The notes: generated by a model from the sequence alone, not told the origin. Shown: positions 17,577-27,007, counted from the first letter of the stretch. The stretch is DNA of 42,063 nucleotides from Streptococcus agalactiae ATCC 13813 (GCF_000186445.1 NZ_GL636070.1:1035528-1077590); one strand, 5' to 3'. Numbers and translations are program-made.

Positions 17577-19109
17577 ATGGAAAATCATAAAAATGAATTT
17601 CAGTTTTCACTTGAATCAATTCTGGGATTTGTTTGGAGAGGAATAGTAGTAGGCTTAATAGCAGGATTTGTTGTCAGCATATTTCGATTAGCGATTGAAA
17701 AAATTTTTTTAGTTGTTATGGAACTTTATAAAAGTGCCCATTATCAACCAATTATTTTATTGAGCATTACGGTTACTAGTATTATCGCTGCAGTGATAAT
17801 AGGTTTTTTTATCAAATCTGATCCTGATATTAAAGGTTCAGGTATCCCGCATGTTGAAGGTGAACTTAAAGGAATGCTATCGCCAGACTGGTTTAGTATT
17901 GTATGGAAGAAATTCATTGCGGGTATTTTAGCTATTTCTTCGGGACTTATGCTTGGTCGCGAAGGTCCCAGTATTCAGTTAGGAGCTATGACAGGCAAGG
18001 GAATTGCACAGTATCTCAATGCTAGTCGAATGGAAAAACGTGTTTTAATTGCTAGTGGTGCGGCAGCAGGTCTTTCAGCAGCCTTCAACGCTCCTATTGC
18101 AGGCCTTTTATTTGTAGTTGAAGAAATTTACCATAATTTTTCTCGCTTAGTTTGGATAACAGCTTTGGTAGCAAGTTTAGTGGCAAACTTTGTCTCACTT
18201 AATATCTTTGGTTTAACCCCAGTTTTAGCTTTACCATCAGAATTACCATCTTTAAATCTCAACTTTTATTGGATTTTTTTACTCATGGGTCTCTTTTTGG
18301 GTATCTTAGGCTTTATCTATGAGTGGGTAATTTTGAGATTTCATGTGATCTATGATTATTTAGGTAAACTATTTCATCTACCATCTCACCTATATGGTAT
18401 ATTAGCGGTAATTTTTATTCTTCCTATTGGTTACTATTTCCCACAATTATTGGGGGGTGGAAATGGCTTAATTGTATCACTGCCTAGGAGTAATCTTAGT
18501 CTGATGATGTTAGGATTATTTTTCCTCATTCGTTTTTTATGGAGTATGTTGAGTTACAGTAGTGGCTTGCCAGGAGGAATTTTTTTACCAATTCTAGCTT
18601 TAGGATCTTTAGCAGGTGCTTTTTTTGCAGTAGGTATGCAGTACTTTGGTATAATATCTCATCAGCAGATATCTTTATTTGTTGTTCTAGGAATGGCGGG
18701 CTATTTTGGTGCAATCTCAAAAGCACCACTAACAGCTATGATTTTGGTTACAGAAATGGTTGGCGATTTAAAACAATTAATGGCTATTGGAATTGTAACA
18801 ATGGTATCTTATATTGTCATGGATTTATTAAAGGGAGAACCTATTTATGAAGCGATGTTGGCTAAAATGACCTTCAATCCAAAAGATAAAGTAATGACAC
18901 CTACATTGATTGAATTAACTGTTTCAGATAAAATATCAGGAAAGTATGTCCGAGATTTAGAATTACCAGAAAATGTGTTAATAACGACTCAAATTCATCA
19001 TAAGACATCGGCTGTAGTATCAGGAAATACTATCTTGAATGCTGGCGACACCATTTTTTTAGTTGTGAATGAATCGGAAATTAAAGAAGTACGTGAACAG
19101 CTGATGTAA
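17577..19109 (+). CDS. CLC-family chloride/proton transporter with RCK_C domain
   Basis: A 510-residue CLC protein. The anion-pathway motifs are intact: GSGIPH near residue 92, GREGP near 131 and GGIFLP near 337. The gating glutamate in GREGP and the proton glutamate in VVEEIYHNF (about 182) are both present, so it should be a proton/chloride exchanger rather than a channel. The last 75 residues form a cytosolic RCK_C (TrkA_C) domain, which in other proteins binds small ligands such as nucleotides. GGAGG precedes the ATG. It is a single-gene unit ending at a perfect 19-bp hairpin. Confidence 0.93.
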   Translation: MENHKNEFQFSLESILGFVWRGIVVGLIAGFVVSIFRLAIEKIFLVVMELYKSAHYQPIILLSITVTSIIAAVIIGFFIKSDPDIKGSGIPHVEGELKGMLSPDWFSIVWKKFIAGILAISSGLMLGREGPSIQLGAMTGKGIAQYLNASRMEKRVLIASGAAAGLSAAFNAPIAGLLFVVEEIYHNFSRLVWITALVASLVANFVSLNIFGLTPVLALPSELPSLNLNFYWIFLLMGLFLGILGFIYEWVILRFHVIYDYLGKLFHLPSHLYGILAVIFILPIGYYFPQLLGGGNGLIVSLPRSNLSLMMLGLFFLIRFLWSMLSYSSGLPGGIFLPILALGSLAGAFFAVGMQYFGIISHQQISLFVVLGMAGYFGAISKAPLTAMILVTEMVGDLKQLMAIGIVTMVSYIVMDLLKGEPIYEAMLAKMTFNPKDKVMTPTLIELTVSDKISGKYVRDLELPENVLITTQIHHKTSAVVSGNTILNAGDTIFLVVNESEIKEVREQLM

Positions 19110-19130
19110 ACTAATTAACGCTTAAATAAT

Positions 19131-19174
19131 AAAAAATAGAAACTAGTCATGGATTTGACTAGTTTCTATTTTTT
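19131..19174. terminator. Bidirectional terminator, perfect 19-bp stem
   Basis: Bases 19131-19149 are the exact reverse complement of 19156-19174, with loop TGGATT. A6 and T6 tails at the two ends let it act in both directions. The stop codon of the araC-type gene (19159-19161) lies inside the stem. Confidence 0.88.
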
Positions 19175-20094
19175 GTATTTATATTTCTATAGATAAGCGT
19201 ACTACCGTCTTTTTTGTTGGTAAATTGTTTGCGGTACTGGCGAGGAGTTGTATGATAATAGCGTTTAAATTGGCGATTAAAATTTGATAGATTATTAAAA
19301 CCAACGCTGTTGGCAATATCAATAATAGCCGTAGTGGAGTTAATAAGATGCTCACTAGCTTTATTAAGACGAACTTGTATGATAAATTCTGTACAGGATG
19401 TTCCAGTATGCTGTTTAAATACGGTCATAAAATGTGTCTTACTATACCCCATATAATCAGCTAAAAATTCAATGGTAAGATTTTGCTGGTAATTATTATT
19501 AATATAATCAATCAAATCACGAATTCTCTCGTTTTTTCTGTAGGTATCATCAGTATGTTTTTTAATGACATATTGATGATAATAGAGTAAATACAAGAGT
19601 TCGTTTAATTTAGCTTTTAGGAGTAGCTCAAAATGTCGATTTTCTTCTTTTGAAATATTAAAAATATCAAACAAACAATTTTTGATATCATTATATCCTG
19701 TCATACTAGGTTTGATACATTGGATAAACTTAAAAGAGCTAGTCTGCAACGGTTGTAAATAACGAAGGCTAACTTGGTCTACAATAGAATATCCTATTAA
19801 ATCTAAGTGAAATTTAATGCTATCTGTGATATGCTCTTTATTTTCAATCGGATGAATAGAATGCATACCATTTGGACGGATCAAGATAATATCACCAGAT
19901 TGGCTATTAAAAAAATCATAATCGATGTGATAACGTGCGGTCCCCTCGTGGACATATGAAATTTCAAGTTCCGGATGCCAGTGAAATAAAACGTCAGGGT
20001 AACCATTTCTAACCTCAGTATGCATGTGTTCGTAGGGTAATAAATGCCGGTTATCATCTAAATTATGTGATAGTAAATTATCAAGTGAGTTCAT
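19159..20094 (-). CDS. AraC-family transcriptional regulator
   Basis: A 311-residue regulator. The N-terminal part (about 20-90) is a cupin-like sensing domain with HWHPELEISYVHEG and the phrase IILIRPNGMHSI. The C-terminal 100 residues (about 190-295) are two helix-turn-helix units with the AraC signature IIDIANSVGFNNLSNFNRQFKRYYHTTPRQYR split over the second. Such proteins with an N-terminal cupin usually sense sugars. Its own promoter (extended -10 at 20127-20135) overlaps an 18-base repeat that occurs again at 20158-20175; it probably controls itself and a divergent promoter. The sugar-hydrolase genes 600-2300 bases away are plausible targets. Confidence 0.93.
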   Translation of the reverse strand: MNSLDNLLSHNLDDNRHLLPYEHMHTEVRNGYPDVLFHWHPELEISYVHEGTARYHIDYDFFNSQSGDIILIRPNGMHSIHPIENKEHITDSIKFHLDLIGYSIVDQVSLRYLQPLQTSSFKFIQCIKPSMTGYNDIKNCLFDIFNISKEENRHFELLLKAKLNELLYLLYYHQYVIKKHTDDTYRKNERIRDLIDYINNNYQQNLTIEFLADYMGYSKTHFMTVFKQHTGTSCTEFIIQVRLNKASEHLINSTTAIIDIANSVGFNNLSNFNRQFKRYYHTTPRQYRKQFTNKKDGSTLIYRNINTKNRN

Positions 20095-20111
20095 CGTTTT
20101 TCTTTCTAAAA

Positions 20112-20129
20112 TCGTAGGATAGTATTATT
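20112..20129. repeat. 18-base direct repeat, copy 1
   Basis: TCGTAGGATAGTATTATT, identical to 20158-20175. It covers the -10 and likely start of the araC gene, as expected for autoregulation. Confidence 0.85.
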
Positions 20130-20135
20130 ATAACA
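20127..20135 (-). promoter_or_regulatory. Extended -10 of the araC-type gene
   Basis: Read on the minus strand this is TGTTATAAT, about 35 bases before the start codon. Confidence 0.6.
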
Positions 20136-20157
20136 GAAAACTATCAAAAAATGGGTT

Positions 20158-20175
20158 TCGTAGGATAGTATTATT
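20158..20175. repeat. 18-base direct repeat, copy 2
   Basis: Identical to copy 1, 46 bases further right. Its GGATAGT core (20163-20169) recurs at 20184-20190, exactly 21 bases on, the spacing typical of an AraC-type operator pair. Confidence 0.85.
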
Positions 20176-20215
20176 TTTTGAAAGGATAGTGTAAGTTTTG
20201 TATAGGAACATGACA

Positions 20216-20221
20216 TATAAT
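20216..20221 (+). promoter_or_regulatory. -10 box of a rightward, probably activator-dependent promoter
   Basis: TATAAT with no good -35 at the right distance. The GGATAGT pair ends three bases before the expected -35 position, which fits activation by an AraC protein. This reading is inference. Confidence 0.45.
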
Positions 20222-20232
20222 ATAAGTCATAG

Positions 20233-20246
20233 AGAAAACGCTTTAA
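20233..20246. promoter_or_regulatory. cre-like site (CcpA)
   Basis: AGAAAACGCTTTAA differs from the ideal cre TGAAAACGCTTTCA at two of 14 positions. It would lie at about +5 to +18 of the promoter at 20216, a place where CcpA represses. Confidence 0.4.
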
Positions 20247-20277
20247 AATTTTTGCTTAGAGTGTTTCTAATAACTTC

Positions 20278-20326
20278 AAAATCCTTACAGGGTCGTTTAA
20301 TCTCCTTATCTCATGTAAGGATTTTT
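20278..20326 (+). terminator. Strong terminator with no upstream gene
   Basis: AAAATCCTTACA (20278-20289) pairs perfectly with TGTAAGGATTTT (20314-20325); the T run is six bases long and the loop 24 bases. Confidence 0.75.
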
Positions 20327-20655
20327 TGTTGTATTAATATGACCAAATTTATTAATATACTCAATTATTTATTTTTTCAAAATAGAATAACTATGTGAAA
20401 AAAATAATTTTAGGTCTCTCAAAAACACGTATAGCCATTTCGAATCTCAAATATTTTATTATGACTATTGCAATAGTTACGAATCTATTATTCAACTCAA
20501 CAATAAGAAAACTCTTCAGTAAATCATTATGTTAAACAAGCTCTGATAGTATGGAGATAAGTATAGCTAAAAGTCGATTTAATCTCTGAAACAAAATTTA
20601 ACTTAATTAATAGAACCGTTGATGTATCAGGTATCAAATCTTTTTGGTTTATATG

Positions 20656-20664
20656 TGATATAAT
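20656..20664 (+). promoter_or_regulatory. Extended -10 promoter of the HAD-family gene
   Basis: TGATATAAT, 54 bases before the start codon; no clear -35. Confidence 0.55.
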
Positions 20665-20717
20665 GAAAGAACATATTGAGATATTTGGCACCCTCTTGAA
20701 AGGCAAAGGTTACTTGT

Positions 20718-21539
20718 ATGATTAAATTGATAGCAACAGATATGGATGGAACTTTTCTACGCTCAGATAAAACTTATGATAAAGCACGGTTTTCTTCTTT
20801 ATTAACGTTGATGGAGAAGTATGATATTAAATTTGTAGCTGCTAGTGGTAATTTATACGATCAATTGTTGTTAAACTTTTTGGAATACCCTAATCGTATC
20901 GCCTACGTCGCTGAAAATGGTGGTCGTGTCATTGACCAAGATGGCACATTACTAAAAGAAACTTATTTATCTAATGATACAGTTGCAGCTGTTTTATCCT
21001 ATTTATATCAGAACTATCCTGAGACACTCATCAGCTTATCTGGTGAAAAACGTTCATACCTTGAGCAAAGAACTCCTATTAATAGGCGGACTGAATTAGA
21101 ATACTATATGCCTAATTTTATCTATAAAGACCATTTGCTGCCCTTAGATGATGACCGCTATTTTCAAATGACACTTTGGGTAAATGAAAATCTTGTTTCT
21201 GAGATGTTGTTAGATATTAGTGAACACTTTAAAAATCATCATATCAGATTGACCTCTAGTGGTTTTGGTTGTATCGATGTCTTACCAGCTGATGTCAATA
21301 AAGCGGATGGTATCGCTATTCTTCTTGAAAAGTGGGGATTGAAACAGGATCAAGTGATGGTTTTTGGTGATGGGGGCAATGATGTGGAAATGTTGAGAGC
21401 AGCAAATATTTCTTACGCTATGTCAAATGCGCCAGAAGAAATTAAAGCTATTGCTAAATATCAAACAGTTAGTAACGATCAGGATGGTGTGTTAGAAACG
21501 ATAGAGAACTTTCTTCACAAGATGAGTGATAATGAATAG
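20718..21539 (+). CDS. Cof-type HAD-IIB family phosphatase
   Basis: A 273-residue haloacid dehalogenase-type hydrolase of the Cof subfamily, which dephosphorylates sugar phosphates, nucleotides or flavin intermediates. The nucleophile motif is DMDGT (Asp8, Asp10), and the metal motif is GDGGNDVEM (Asp218, Asp222); a type IIB cap lies between. It has its own extended -10 promoter. The neighbouring esterase and 6-phospho-beta-glucosidase suggest a sugar-phosphate role, but Cof proteins are promiscuous and the substrate is unknown. Confidence 0.93.
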   Translation: MIKLIATDMDGTFLRSDKTYDKARFSSLLTLMEKYDIKFVAASGNLYDQLLLNFLEYPNRIAYVAENGGRVIDQDGTLLKETYLSNDTVAAVLSYLYQNYPETLISLSGEKRSYLEQRTPINRRTELEYYMPNFIYKDHLLPLDDDRYFQMTLWVNENLVSEMLLDISEHFKNHHIRLTSSGFGCIDVLPADVNKADGIAILLEKWGLKQDQVMVFGDGGNDVEMLRAANISYAMSNAPEEIKAIAKYQTVSNDQDGVLETIENFLHKMSDNE

Positions 21540-21589
21540 GACCACGTAGCTTTTAACGAAGCATACTATTCAATTCTCAGGTGAAATTT

Positions 21590-21598
21590 TGTTATAAT
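21590..21598 (+). promoter_or_regulatory. Extended -10 promoter of the SGNH hydrolase gene
   Basis: TGTTATAAT, 41 bases before the ATG, with no clear -35. Confidence 0.55.
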
Positions 21599-21639
21599 AC
21601 AAGAAAGCCTAGAGAAATATTTAATAATGAAGGAGAACG

Positions 21640-22254
21640 ATGTTAGAAGTTATTGACAAAGCTTTAAGAGATTATCAAATGAAACGAGAACAGTTTTTTG
21701 AGATTAACAATCAGACAGTACAAGAAGGTGCCATTGTTTTCACAGGAGATTCTATCGTTGAGTTTTTTCCTTTAAAAAAACATTTAGGACGTGACTATCC
21801 TTTAGTTAATAGAGGAGTAGCAGGATCAGATACTTATTGGCTTTTAGAAAACTTGAGAACCCAAGTATGGGAATTATTACCATCCAAAGTATTTATTTTA
21901 ATTGGAACAAATGATATTGGTTTAGGGCATTCACAGTCAGAAATCATAGCTAATATCACGGATATAATTGCAGAAATTCGTGCGGAATCTTATATGACAG
22001 AGATTAATATACTGAGTGTTTTACCTGTTAGTGAAGAAGATGACTATATAGAGCGTGTCAAGGTAAGAAATAATCAAACAATAAAAGCTTTAAACAAAAC
22101 CTTATCAGTAATTTCTGGCATTAATTATATTGAATTGTATGATTTATTAGTTGACGAAAAAGGTCAGCTTGCTAGCAGTTTTACAAAAGATGGTTTGCAC
22201 CTAACAGATCAAGCCTATGCTAAAATTTCTGAAACGATAAAACTCTACCTTTAA
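21640..22254 (+). CDS. SGNH/GDSL-family hydrolase
   Basis: A 204-residue esterase/acylhydrolase. Block I has the serine in FTGDSIVEF (Ser38), block III has GTNDIG (Asn91), and block V has DGLHLTD (Asp184, His187), so the triad and oxyanion residues are complete. There is no signal peptide, so it should act in the cytoplasm, perhaps removing acetyl groups from imported sugars used by the next gene. AAGGAG precedes the ATG. It may end at the hairpin at 22341-22380. Confidence 0.92.
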   Translation: MLEVIDKALRDYQMKREQFFEINNQTVQEGAIVFTGDSIVEFFPLKKHLGRDYPLVNRGVAGSDTYWLLENLRTQVWELLPSKVFILIGTNDIGLGHSQSEIIANITDIIAEIRAESYMTEINILSVLPVSEEDDYIERVKVRNNQTIKALNKTLSVISGINYIELYDLLVDEKGQLASSFTKDGLHLTDQAYAKISETIKLYL

Positions 22255-22332
22255 AAGTGTTTTGATACTATTTTTAAGTATTTAAATACACAGAATTAGT
22301 GAAAAGACCTTCTAAGTAGAAAGTTCATGTCA

Positions 22333-22380
22333 TGGATAGTACCAGTATTTGGCGAATCAATGTCAGTAACTGGTCTTTTT
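22333..22380 (+). terminator. Terminator upstream of the GH1 gene, possible attenuator
   Basis: ACCAGT (22341-22346) pairs with ACTGGT (22369-22374), followed by a T run; AAAAGACC (22302-22309) can instead pair with GGTCTTTT (22372-22379). The segment from 22334 resembles the start of a BglG-type antiterminator site (GGATxGTxACC). It may simply end the esterase transcript. Confidence 0.55.
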
Positions 22381-22413
22381 TAATATTATGATAAGAAAAA
22401 ACAAGAGGGGTAA

Positions 22414-23853
<1,440 letters not shown>

Positions 23854-23903
23854 AGAGCAGACTAATAACTGTTAACTCTCTTTTTCTCATTCATAAAATA
23901 GTG

Positions 23904-23909
23904 TATAAT
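23904..23909 (+). promoter_or_regulatory. -10 box of the AI-2E family gene
   Basis: TATAAT 35 bases before the start; the -35 is weak. Confidence 0.4.
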
Positions 23910-23943
23910 AATTGAAAGAAATTAAGATTAATAAGGAGATTTC

Positions 23944-25077
23944 ATGAAATTTGAAAAACGGCAGGTCTATTATGTTGTCATAACATTTGCTATTTGCTAT
24001 GCTATACAGGCTTATTGGGGAGCTGTTTCTAATATTTTAACTACGCTTCATAAGGCAATATTTCCTTTTTTGATGGGAGCTGGAATTGCCTATATTATTA
24101 ATATTGTAATGTCAGTCTATGAGCGATTATATATAAAGCTTTTTAAAGGATCTAGACTATTAATGGCAATCAAGCGTAGTGTTTCTATGATTTTATCCTA
24201 TGCAACTTTTATTGGTTTAATTGTCTGGCTATTTTCAATTGTCATTCCAGATTTGATTTCTAGTTTGAGTTCTTTATTGGTTATTGATACCGGAGCACTT
24301 GCTAAATTGGTTAATAATCTCAATGAAAATAAACAAATTTCTGAGGCTTTAAATTATATGGGAACAGATAAAGACTTAGTTTCTACTTTAAGTGGTTATA
24401 GCCAGCAGATTTTGAAGCAAGTTTTATCTGTTTTAACAAATTTACTAACCTCAGTTTCCTCTATTGCGGCAACACTCCTGAATGTTTTTGTTAGTTTTAT
24501 TTTTTCAATTTACGTTTTGGCAAACAAGGAGCAGTTGGGACGTCAGTTTAATTTGTTAATTGATACCTATTTAGGTTCAACAGGCAAAACATTCCATTAC
24601 GTTCGTCATATCCTTCATCAACGTTTCCATGGTTTTTTTGTAAGCCAAACTTTAGAAGCTATGATTTTAGGAAGTTTGACGGTTATTGGTATGTTGATCT
24701 TCCAATTTCCTTATGCTTTAACAGTTGGGGTTTTAGTTGCTTTTACAGCTCTAATACCGGTTGTGGGAGCCTACATTGGTGTTACAATCGGTTTCATCTT
24801 AATTGCTACTGAATCGCTTACTGAAGCATTCTTGTTTGTTCTTTTCTTGATCCTTTTACAACAATTTGAAGGAAATGTCATTTATCCGAAAGTTGTCGGT
24901 GGATCGATTGGACTGCCTTCTATGTGGGTTTTAATGGCTATTACTATCGGAGGTGCTTTATGGGGGATCTTAGGCATGTTACTTGCTGTTCCTGTTGCAG
25001 CTACTATCTATCAGATTGTAAAAGATCATATTATCAAGCGACAAACGCTTAGAAATCGTGCACGAACCTATCGTTAA
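23944..25077 (+). CDS. AI-2E family transporter (PerM-like)
   Basis: A 377-residue integral membrane protein with about eight hydrophobic helices and a soluble stretch around residues 115-165, of the AI-2E/PerM/YdiK family. The C-terminal phrases EGNVIYPKVVGGSIGLP and the ALWGILGMLLAVPVAA stretch are family hallmarks. Some members were proposed to export the autoinducer AI-2, others act as sodium/proton antiporters, so the real substrate here is open. AAGGAG precedes the ATG, and a strong terminator follows at once. Confidence 0.9.
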   Translation: MKFEKRQVYYVVITFAICYAIQAYWGAVSNILTTLHKAIFPFLMGAGIAYIINIVMSVYERLYIKLFKGSRLLMAIKRSVSMILSYATFIGLIVWLFSIVIPDLISSLSSLLVIDTGALAKLVNNLNENKQISEALNYMGTDKDLVSTLSGYSQQILKQVLSVLTNLLTSVSSIAATLLNVFVSFIFSIYVLANKEQLGRQFNLLIDTYLGSTGKTFHYVRHILHQRFHGFFVSQTLEAMILGSLTVIGMLIFQFPYALTVGVLVAFTALIPVVGAYIGVTIGFILIATESLTEAFLFVLFLILLQQFEGNVIYPKVVGGSIGLPSMWVLMAITIGGALWGILGMLLAVPVAATIYQIVKDHIIKRQTLRNRARTYR

Positions 25078-25080
25078 ATA

Positions 25081-25114
25081 AAAAATACTTAGATTTTTCA
25101 TCTAAGTATTTTTT
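25081..25114 (+). terminator. Terminator after the AI-2E gene
   Basis: A 14-bp perfect stem, 25081-25094 with 25100-25113, loop TTTTC, then more T. Confidence 0.9.
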
Positions 25115-25172
25115 ATTGATTTAAAATATGAGTTTTTGATTGGTTTACGAATATTATGACTGGAGGTGTTTT

Positions 25173-25853
25173 ATGTACCATATTGAATTAAAAAAGGAAG
25201 CTTTACTACCAAGAGAACGCCTAGTTGATTTAGGCGCAGATAGATTGAGTAATCAGGAGTTATTAGCCATTCTCTTACGTACAGGTATTAAAGAAAAACC
25301 TGTTCTGGAAATTTCAACGCAAATTTTAGAAAACATAAGCAGTTTAGCAGATTTTGGTCAATTATCCTTACAGGAGTTGCAATCCATTAAAGGAATCGGT
25401 CAGGTTAAATCCGTCGAAATAAAAGCTATGCTAGAACTAGCAAAACGGATTCACAAAGCTGAATATGATCGTAAAGAGCAAATTTTAAGTAGTGAACAAT
25501 TAGCGAGGAAAATGATGCTCGAATTAGGGGATAAAAAACAAGAACATTTAGTAGCTATTTATATGGATACACAAAATCGTATTATCGAACAGAGAACAAT
25601 TTTTATTGGTACTGTACGTCGTTCAGTAGCAGAGCCAAGAGAAATTCTACATTATGCTTGTAAAAACATGGCAACTTCTTTGATTATCATACATAATCAT
25701 CCCTCAGGTTCTCCAAAGCCCAGTGAAAGTGATTTAAGTTTCACTAAAAAAATAAAACGATCATGTGATCATCTGGGAATTGTTTGCCTAGATCACATCA
25801 TCGTTGGAAAAAATAAATATTATAGTTTTCGAGAAGAAGCAGATATTTTATAA
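25173..25853 (+). CDS. radC: RadC-like JAB/MPN-domain protein
   Basis: A 226-residue RadC family protein. An N-terminal helix-hairpin-helix ([15 protein letters not shown], about 60-75) precedes a JAB metalloprotease-like domain with the zinc motif HNHPSG (His174, His176) and the distal SESD aspartate. The family was once linked to DNA repair, but its biochemical role is still uncertain. I start at ATG 25173, after GGAGGTG; the TTG at 25140 adds eleven residues with no support. It converges on rex, whose stop is 12 bases away. Confidence 0.92.
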   Translation: MYHIELKKEALLPRERLVDLGADRLSNQELLAILLRTGIKEKPVLEISTQILENISSLADFGQLSLQELQSIKGIGQVKSVEIKAMLELAKRIHKAEYDRKEQILSSEQLARKMMLELGDKKQEHLVAIYMDTQNRIIEQRTIFIGTVRRSVAEPREILHYACKNMATSLIIIHNHPSGSPKPSESDLSFTKKIKRSCDHLGIVCLDHIIVGKNKYYSFREEADIL

Positions 25854-25876
25854 ATAATGAACTATTTATTGCTGCT
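25837..25876. terminator. Weak hairpin between convergent radC and rex
   Basis: AGCAG and CTGCT arms enclose ATAAATA (25850-25856) with TATTTAT (25863-25869). It spans both stop codons. AT-rich, no clear T tail, so only a possible shared terminator. Confidence 0.3.
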
Positions 25877-26504
25877 GGTTCATGAAATAAAGTAAAGTTT
25901 GTAATTCGCTTGTTAAATCTACATACTGAACAATGATATCTTTTGGTAATGTTAAATGAACTGGAGAAAAACTCAAGATGCCTTTTATACCTGCTTTGAC
26001 TAAGATGTCAGCAACTTCTTGGGCTTCTGTACTAGGTACTGTTAGGATAGCAGTTTCAATATCACTATCTATTAAATGGTCATTGATAGTCGAAATACCG
26101 TAGACAGGAATGCCATCCTCGGTTGTTTTACCAACTAAATCATTGCTATCTAAATCAAAAGCCATTGAAATTTGCATTTTATTGCGATCGTGGAAACGAT
26201 AATGCAAGAGAGCTCTACCGATATTTCCACATCCCACCAACATAACATTTGTTGTAGAATGATCGTTCAATATTTCTGCAAAGAAGTTCATAAGTTTTTT
26301 GACATCATAACCAAAACCACGGCGTCCTAGTTCACCAAAATAAGAAAAATCACGTCGAACAGTAGCAGAATCGATACCTAGGGCATCTGCAATTTGTTTG
26401 GAACTAGCTTTTTCGATGCCATCAGTATTAAAACGTTTAAAAATACGGTAGTACAGTGATAAACGTTTAGCAGTTGCTTTAGGAATAGACTTATCCATAA
26501 TCAC
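25866..26504 (-). CDS. rex: Redox-sensing repressor Rex
   Basis: A 212-residue repressor that senses the NADH/NAD+ ratio and controls fermentation and respiration genes. The N-terminal winged helix (about 10-80) contains [19 protein letters not shown], and the Rossmann domain starts with the nucleotide motif GCGNIG (91-96). The start is GTG 26504, eight bases after AAGGAG; an ATG two codons later is possible. The promoter (26578-26606) carries one perfect Rex half-site, which hints at autoregulation. It lies downstream of DUF1831 and cysteine desulfurase genes but has its own promoter after their terminator. Confidence 0.95.
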   Translation of the reverse strand: MIMDKSIPKATAKRLSLYYRIFKRFNTDGIEKASSKQIADALGIDSATVRRDFSYFGELGRRGFGYDVKKLMNFFAEILNDHSTTNVMLVGCGNIGRALLHYRFHDRNKMQISMAFDLDSNDLVGKTTEDGIPVYGISTINDHLIDSDIETAILTVPSTEAQEVADILVKAGIKGILSFSPVHLTLPKDIIVQYVDLTSELQTLLYFMNQQQ

Positions 26505-26543
26505 AAAATTATCTCCTTGTTAAAAATTTTATTATTCGATTTA

Positions 26544-26566
26544 GAATTAGTTATATAACTTAATTC
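26544..26566. repeat. Palindrome in the rex leader
   Basis: AGTTATATAACT (26549-26560) is a perfect 12-base palindrome, extended by GAATT and AATTC arms with one extra T. It lies in the untranslated leader of rex. Confidence 0.6.
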
Positions 26567-26577
26567 TTCACATCTCT

Positions 26578-26606
26578 ATTGTACAAAAAGATTGTGAAAG
26601 TGACAA
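26578..26606 (-). promoter_or_regulatory. rex promoter with a Rex half-site
   Basis: Minus strand: TTGTCA (26601-26606), 17-base spacer, TACAAT (26578-26583). The spacer contains TTCACAA, one half of the usual Rex box; the other half is degenerate. Confidence 0.7.
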
Positions 26607-26619
26607 CAAAATGGTTCGC

Positions 26620-26652
26620 AAAAAGACCACTAAAATGTTAAAAATAGTGGTC
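26620..26652 (-). terminator. Terminator of the prs-desulfurase-DUF1831 operon
   Basis: GACCACTA (26625-26632) pairs with TAGTGGTC (26645-26652); on the minus strand it is followed by TTTTT. Confidence 0.85.
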
Positions 26653-26658
26653 GATAAA

Positions 26659-27006
26659 TTATTTTGCAGTTTTCGTAAAGATATCACGCTCAACGAGGCT
26701 GTCCATTAAGAAATAAAATTTGTCTTGAAGAATTTTATGATCGGTAGATTTAAAGATATTTACTATTCTAAGGCCAGATTTATCAGTAATTAAGAGCTTA
26801 AAACCAGAAAGTTCTTTATTGATTGTAATCTTTAGAGGAAAGCCATCGCCAGAATTAGGTACTGTTTCTAGGAGACGCTCTAATTCATAATTACCTAAGC
26901 GATTTTGAGTGAATGTAGTATCGCGTAAGGTATATTTTTTAATGTTCGGGCTGATAGTATAAATGTAATTGCAGTCTGGAAGATTTATTTCTTTTTCAAA
27001 TGCCAT
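26659..27006 (-). CDS. DUF1831 family protein
   Basis: A 115-residue cytosolic protein that matches the DUF1831 family by its start MAFEKEINLPDC and overall layout. Its function is unknown. It is translated one base after the cysteine desulfurase stop, with AGGAG upstream, so the pair is likely to act together, perhaps in sulfur transfer. No catalytic motif is visible; Cys12 is its only cysteine. A terminator follows six bases downstream. Confidence 0.88.
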   Translation of the reverse strand: MAFEKEINLPDCNYIYTISPNIKKYTLRDTTFTQNRLGNYELERLLETVPNSGDGFPLKITINKELSGFKLLITDKSGLRIVNIFKSTDHKILQDKFYFLMDSLVERDIFTKTAK

Positions 27007-27007
27007 A

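Larger units (their letters stand above)
20228..20327 (+). ncRNA. Candidate short RNA of about 100 nt
   Basis: A transcript from the -10 at 20216-20221 would run about 100 bases to the strong terminator at 20278-20326 without a credible reading frame. The terminator loop contains CTCCTT, complementary to ribosome-binding sites, a feature seen in some streptococcal regulatory RNAs. It could instead be an attenuated leader or the relic of a lost operon. Confidence 0.3.
20095..20717. other. Gene-free regulatory stretch, 620 bases
   Basis: It holds the araC promoter and repeats (20112-20190), a rightward promoter-like -10 at 20216-20221, a cre-like site (20233-20246), a strong terminator (20278-20326), and an extended -10 for the HAD gene (20656-20664). 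From about 20330 to 20640 I see only AT-rich sequence with no convincing gene. A 66-codon TTG-started frame at 20198-20398 crosses the terminator and has no ribosome site. Confidence 0.7.

Noticed and set aside
20242..20259. CiaR-type repeat (TTTAAG-N5-TTTAAG) that would make the short RNA a csRNA
   Set aside because: Only the first half resembles the motif; the second half does not match at the required spacing.
20198..20398. 66-codon reading frame in the gap after the AraC-type gene
   Set aside because: TTG start without a ribosome site, it crosses a strong terminator and a promoter, and the product has no recognisable features.
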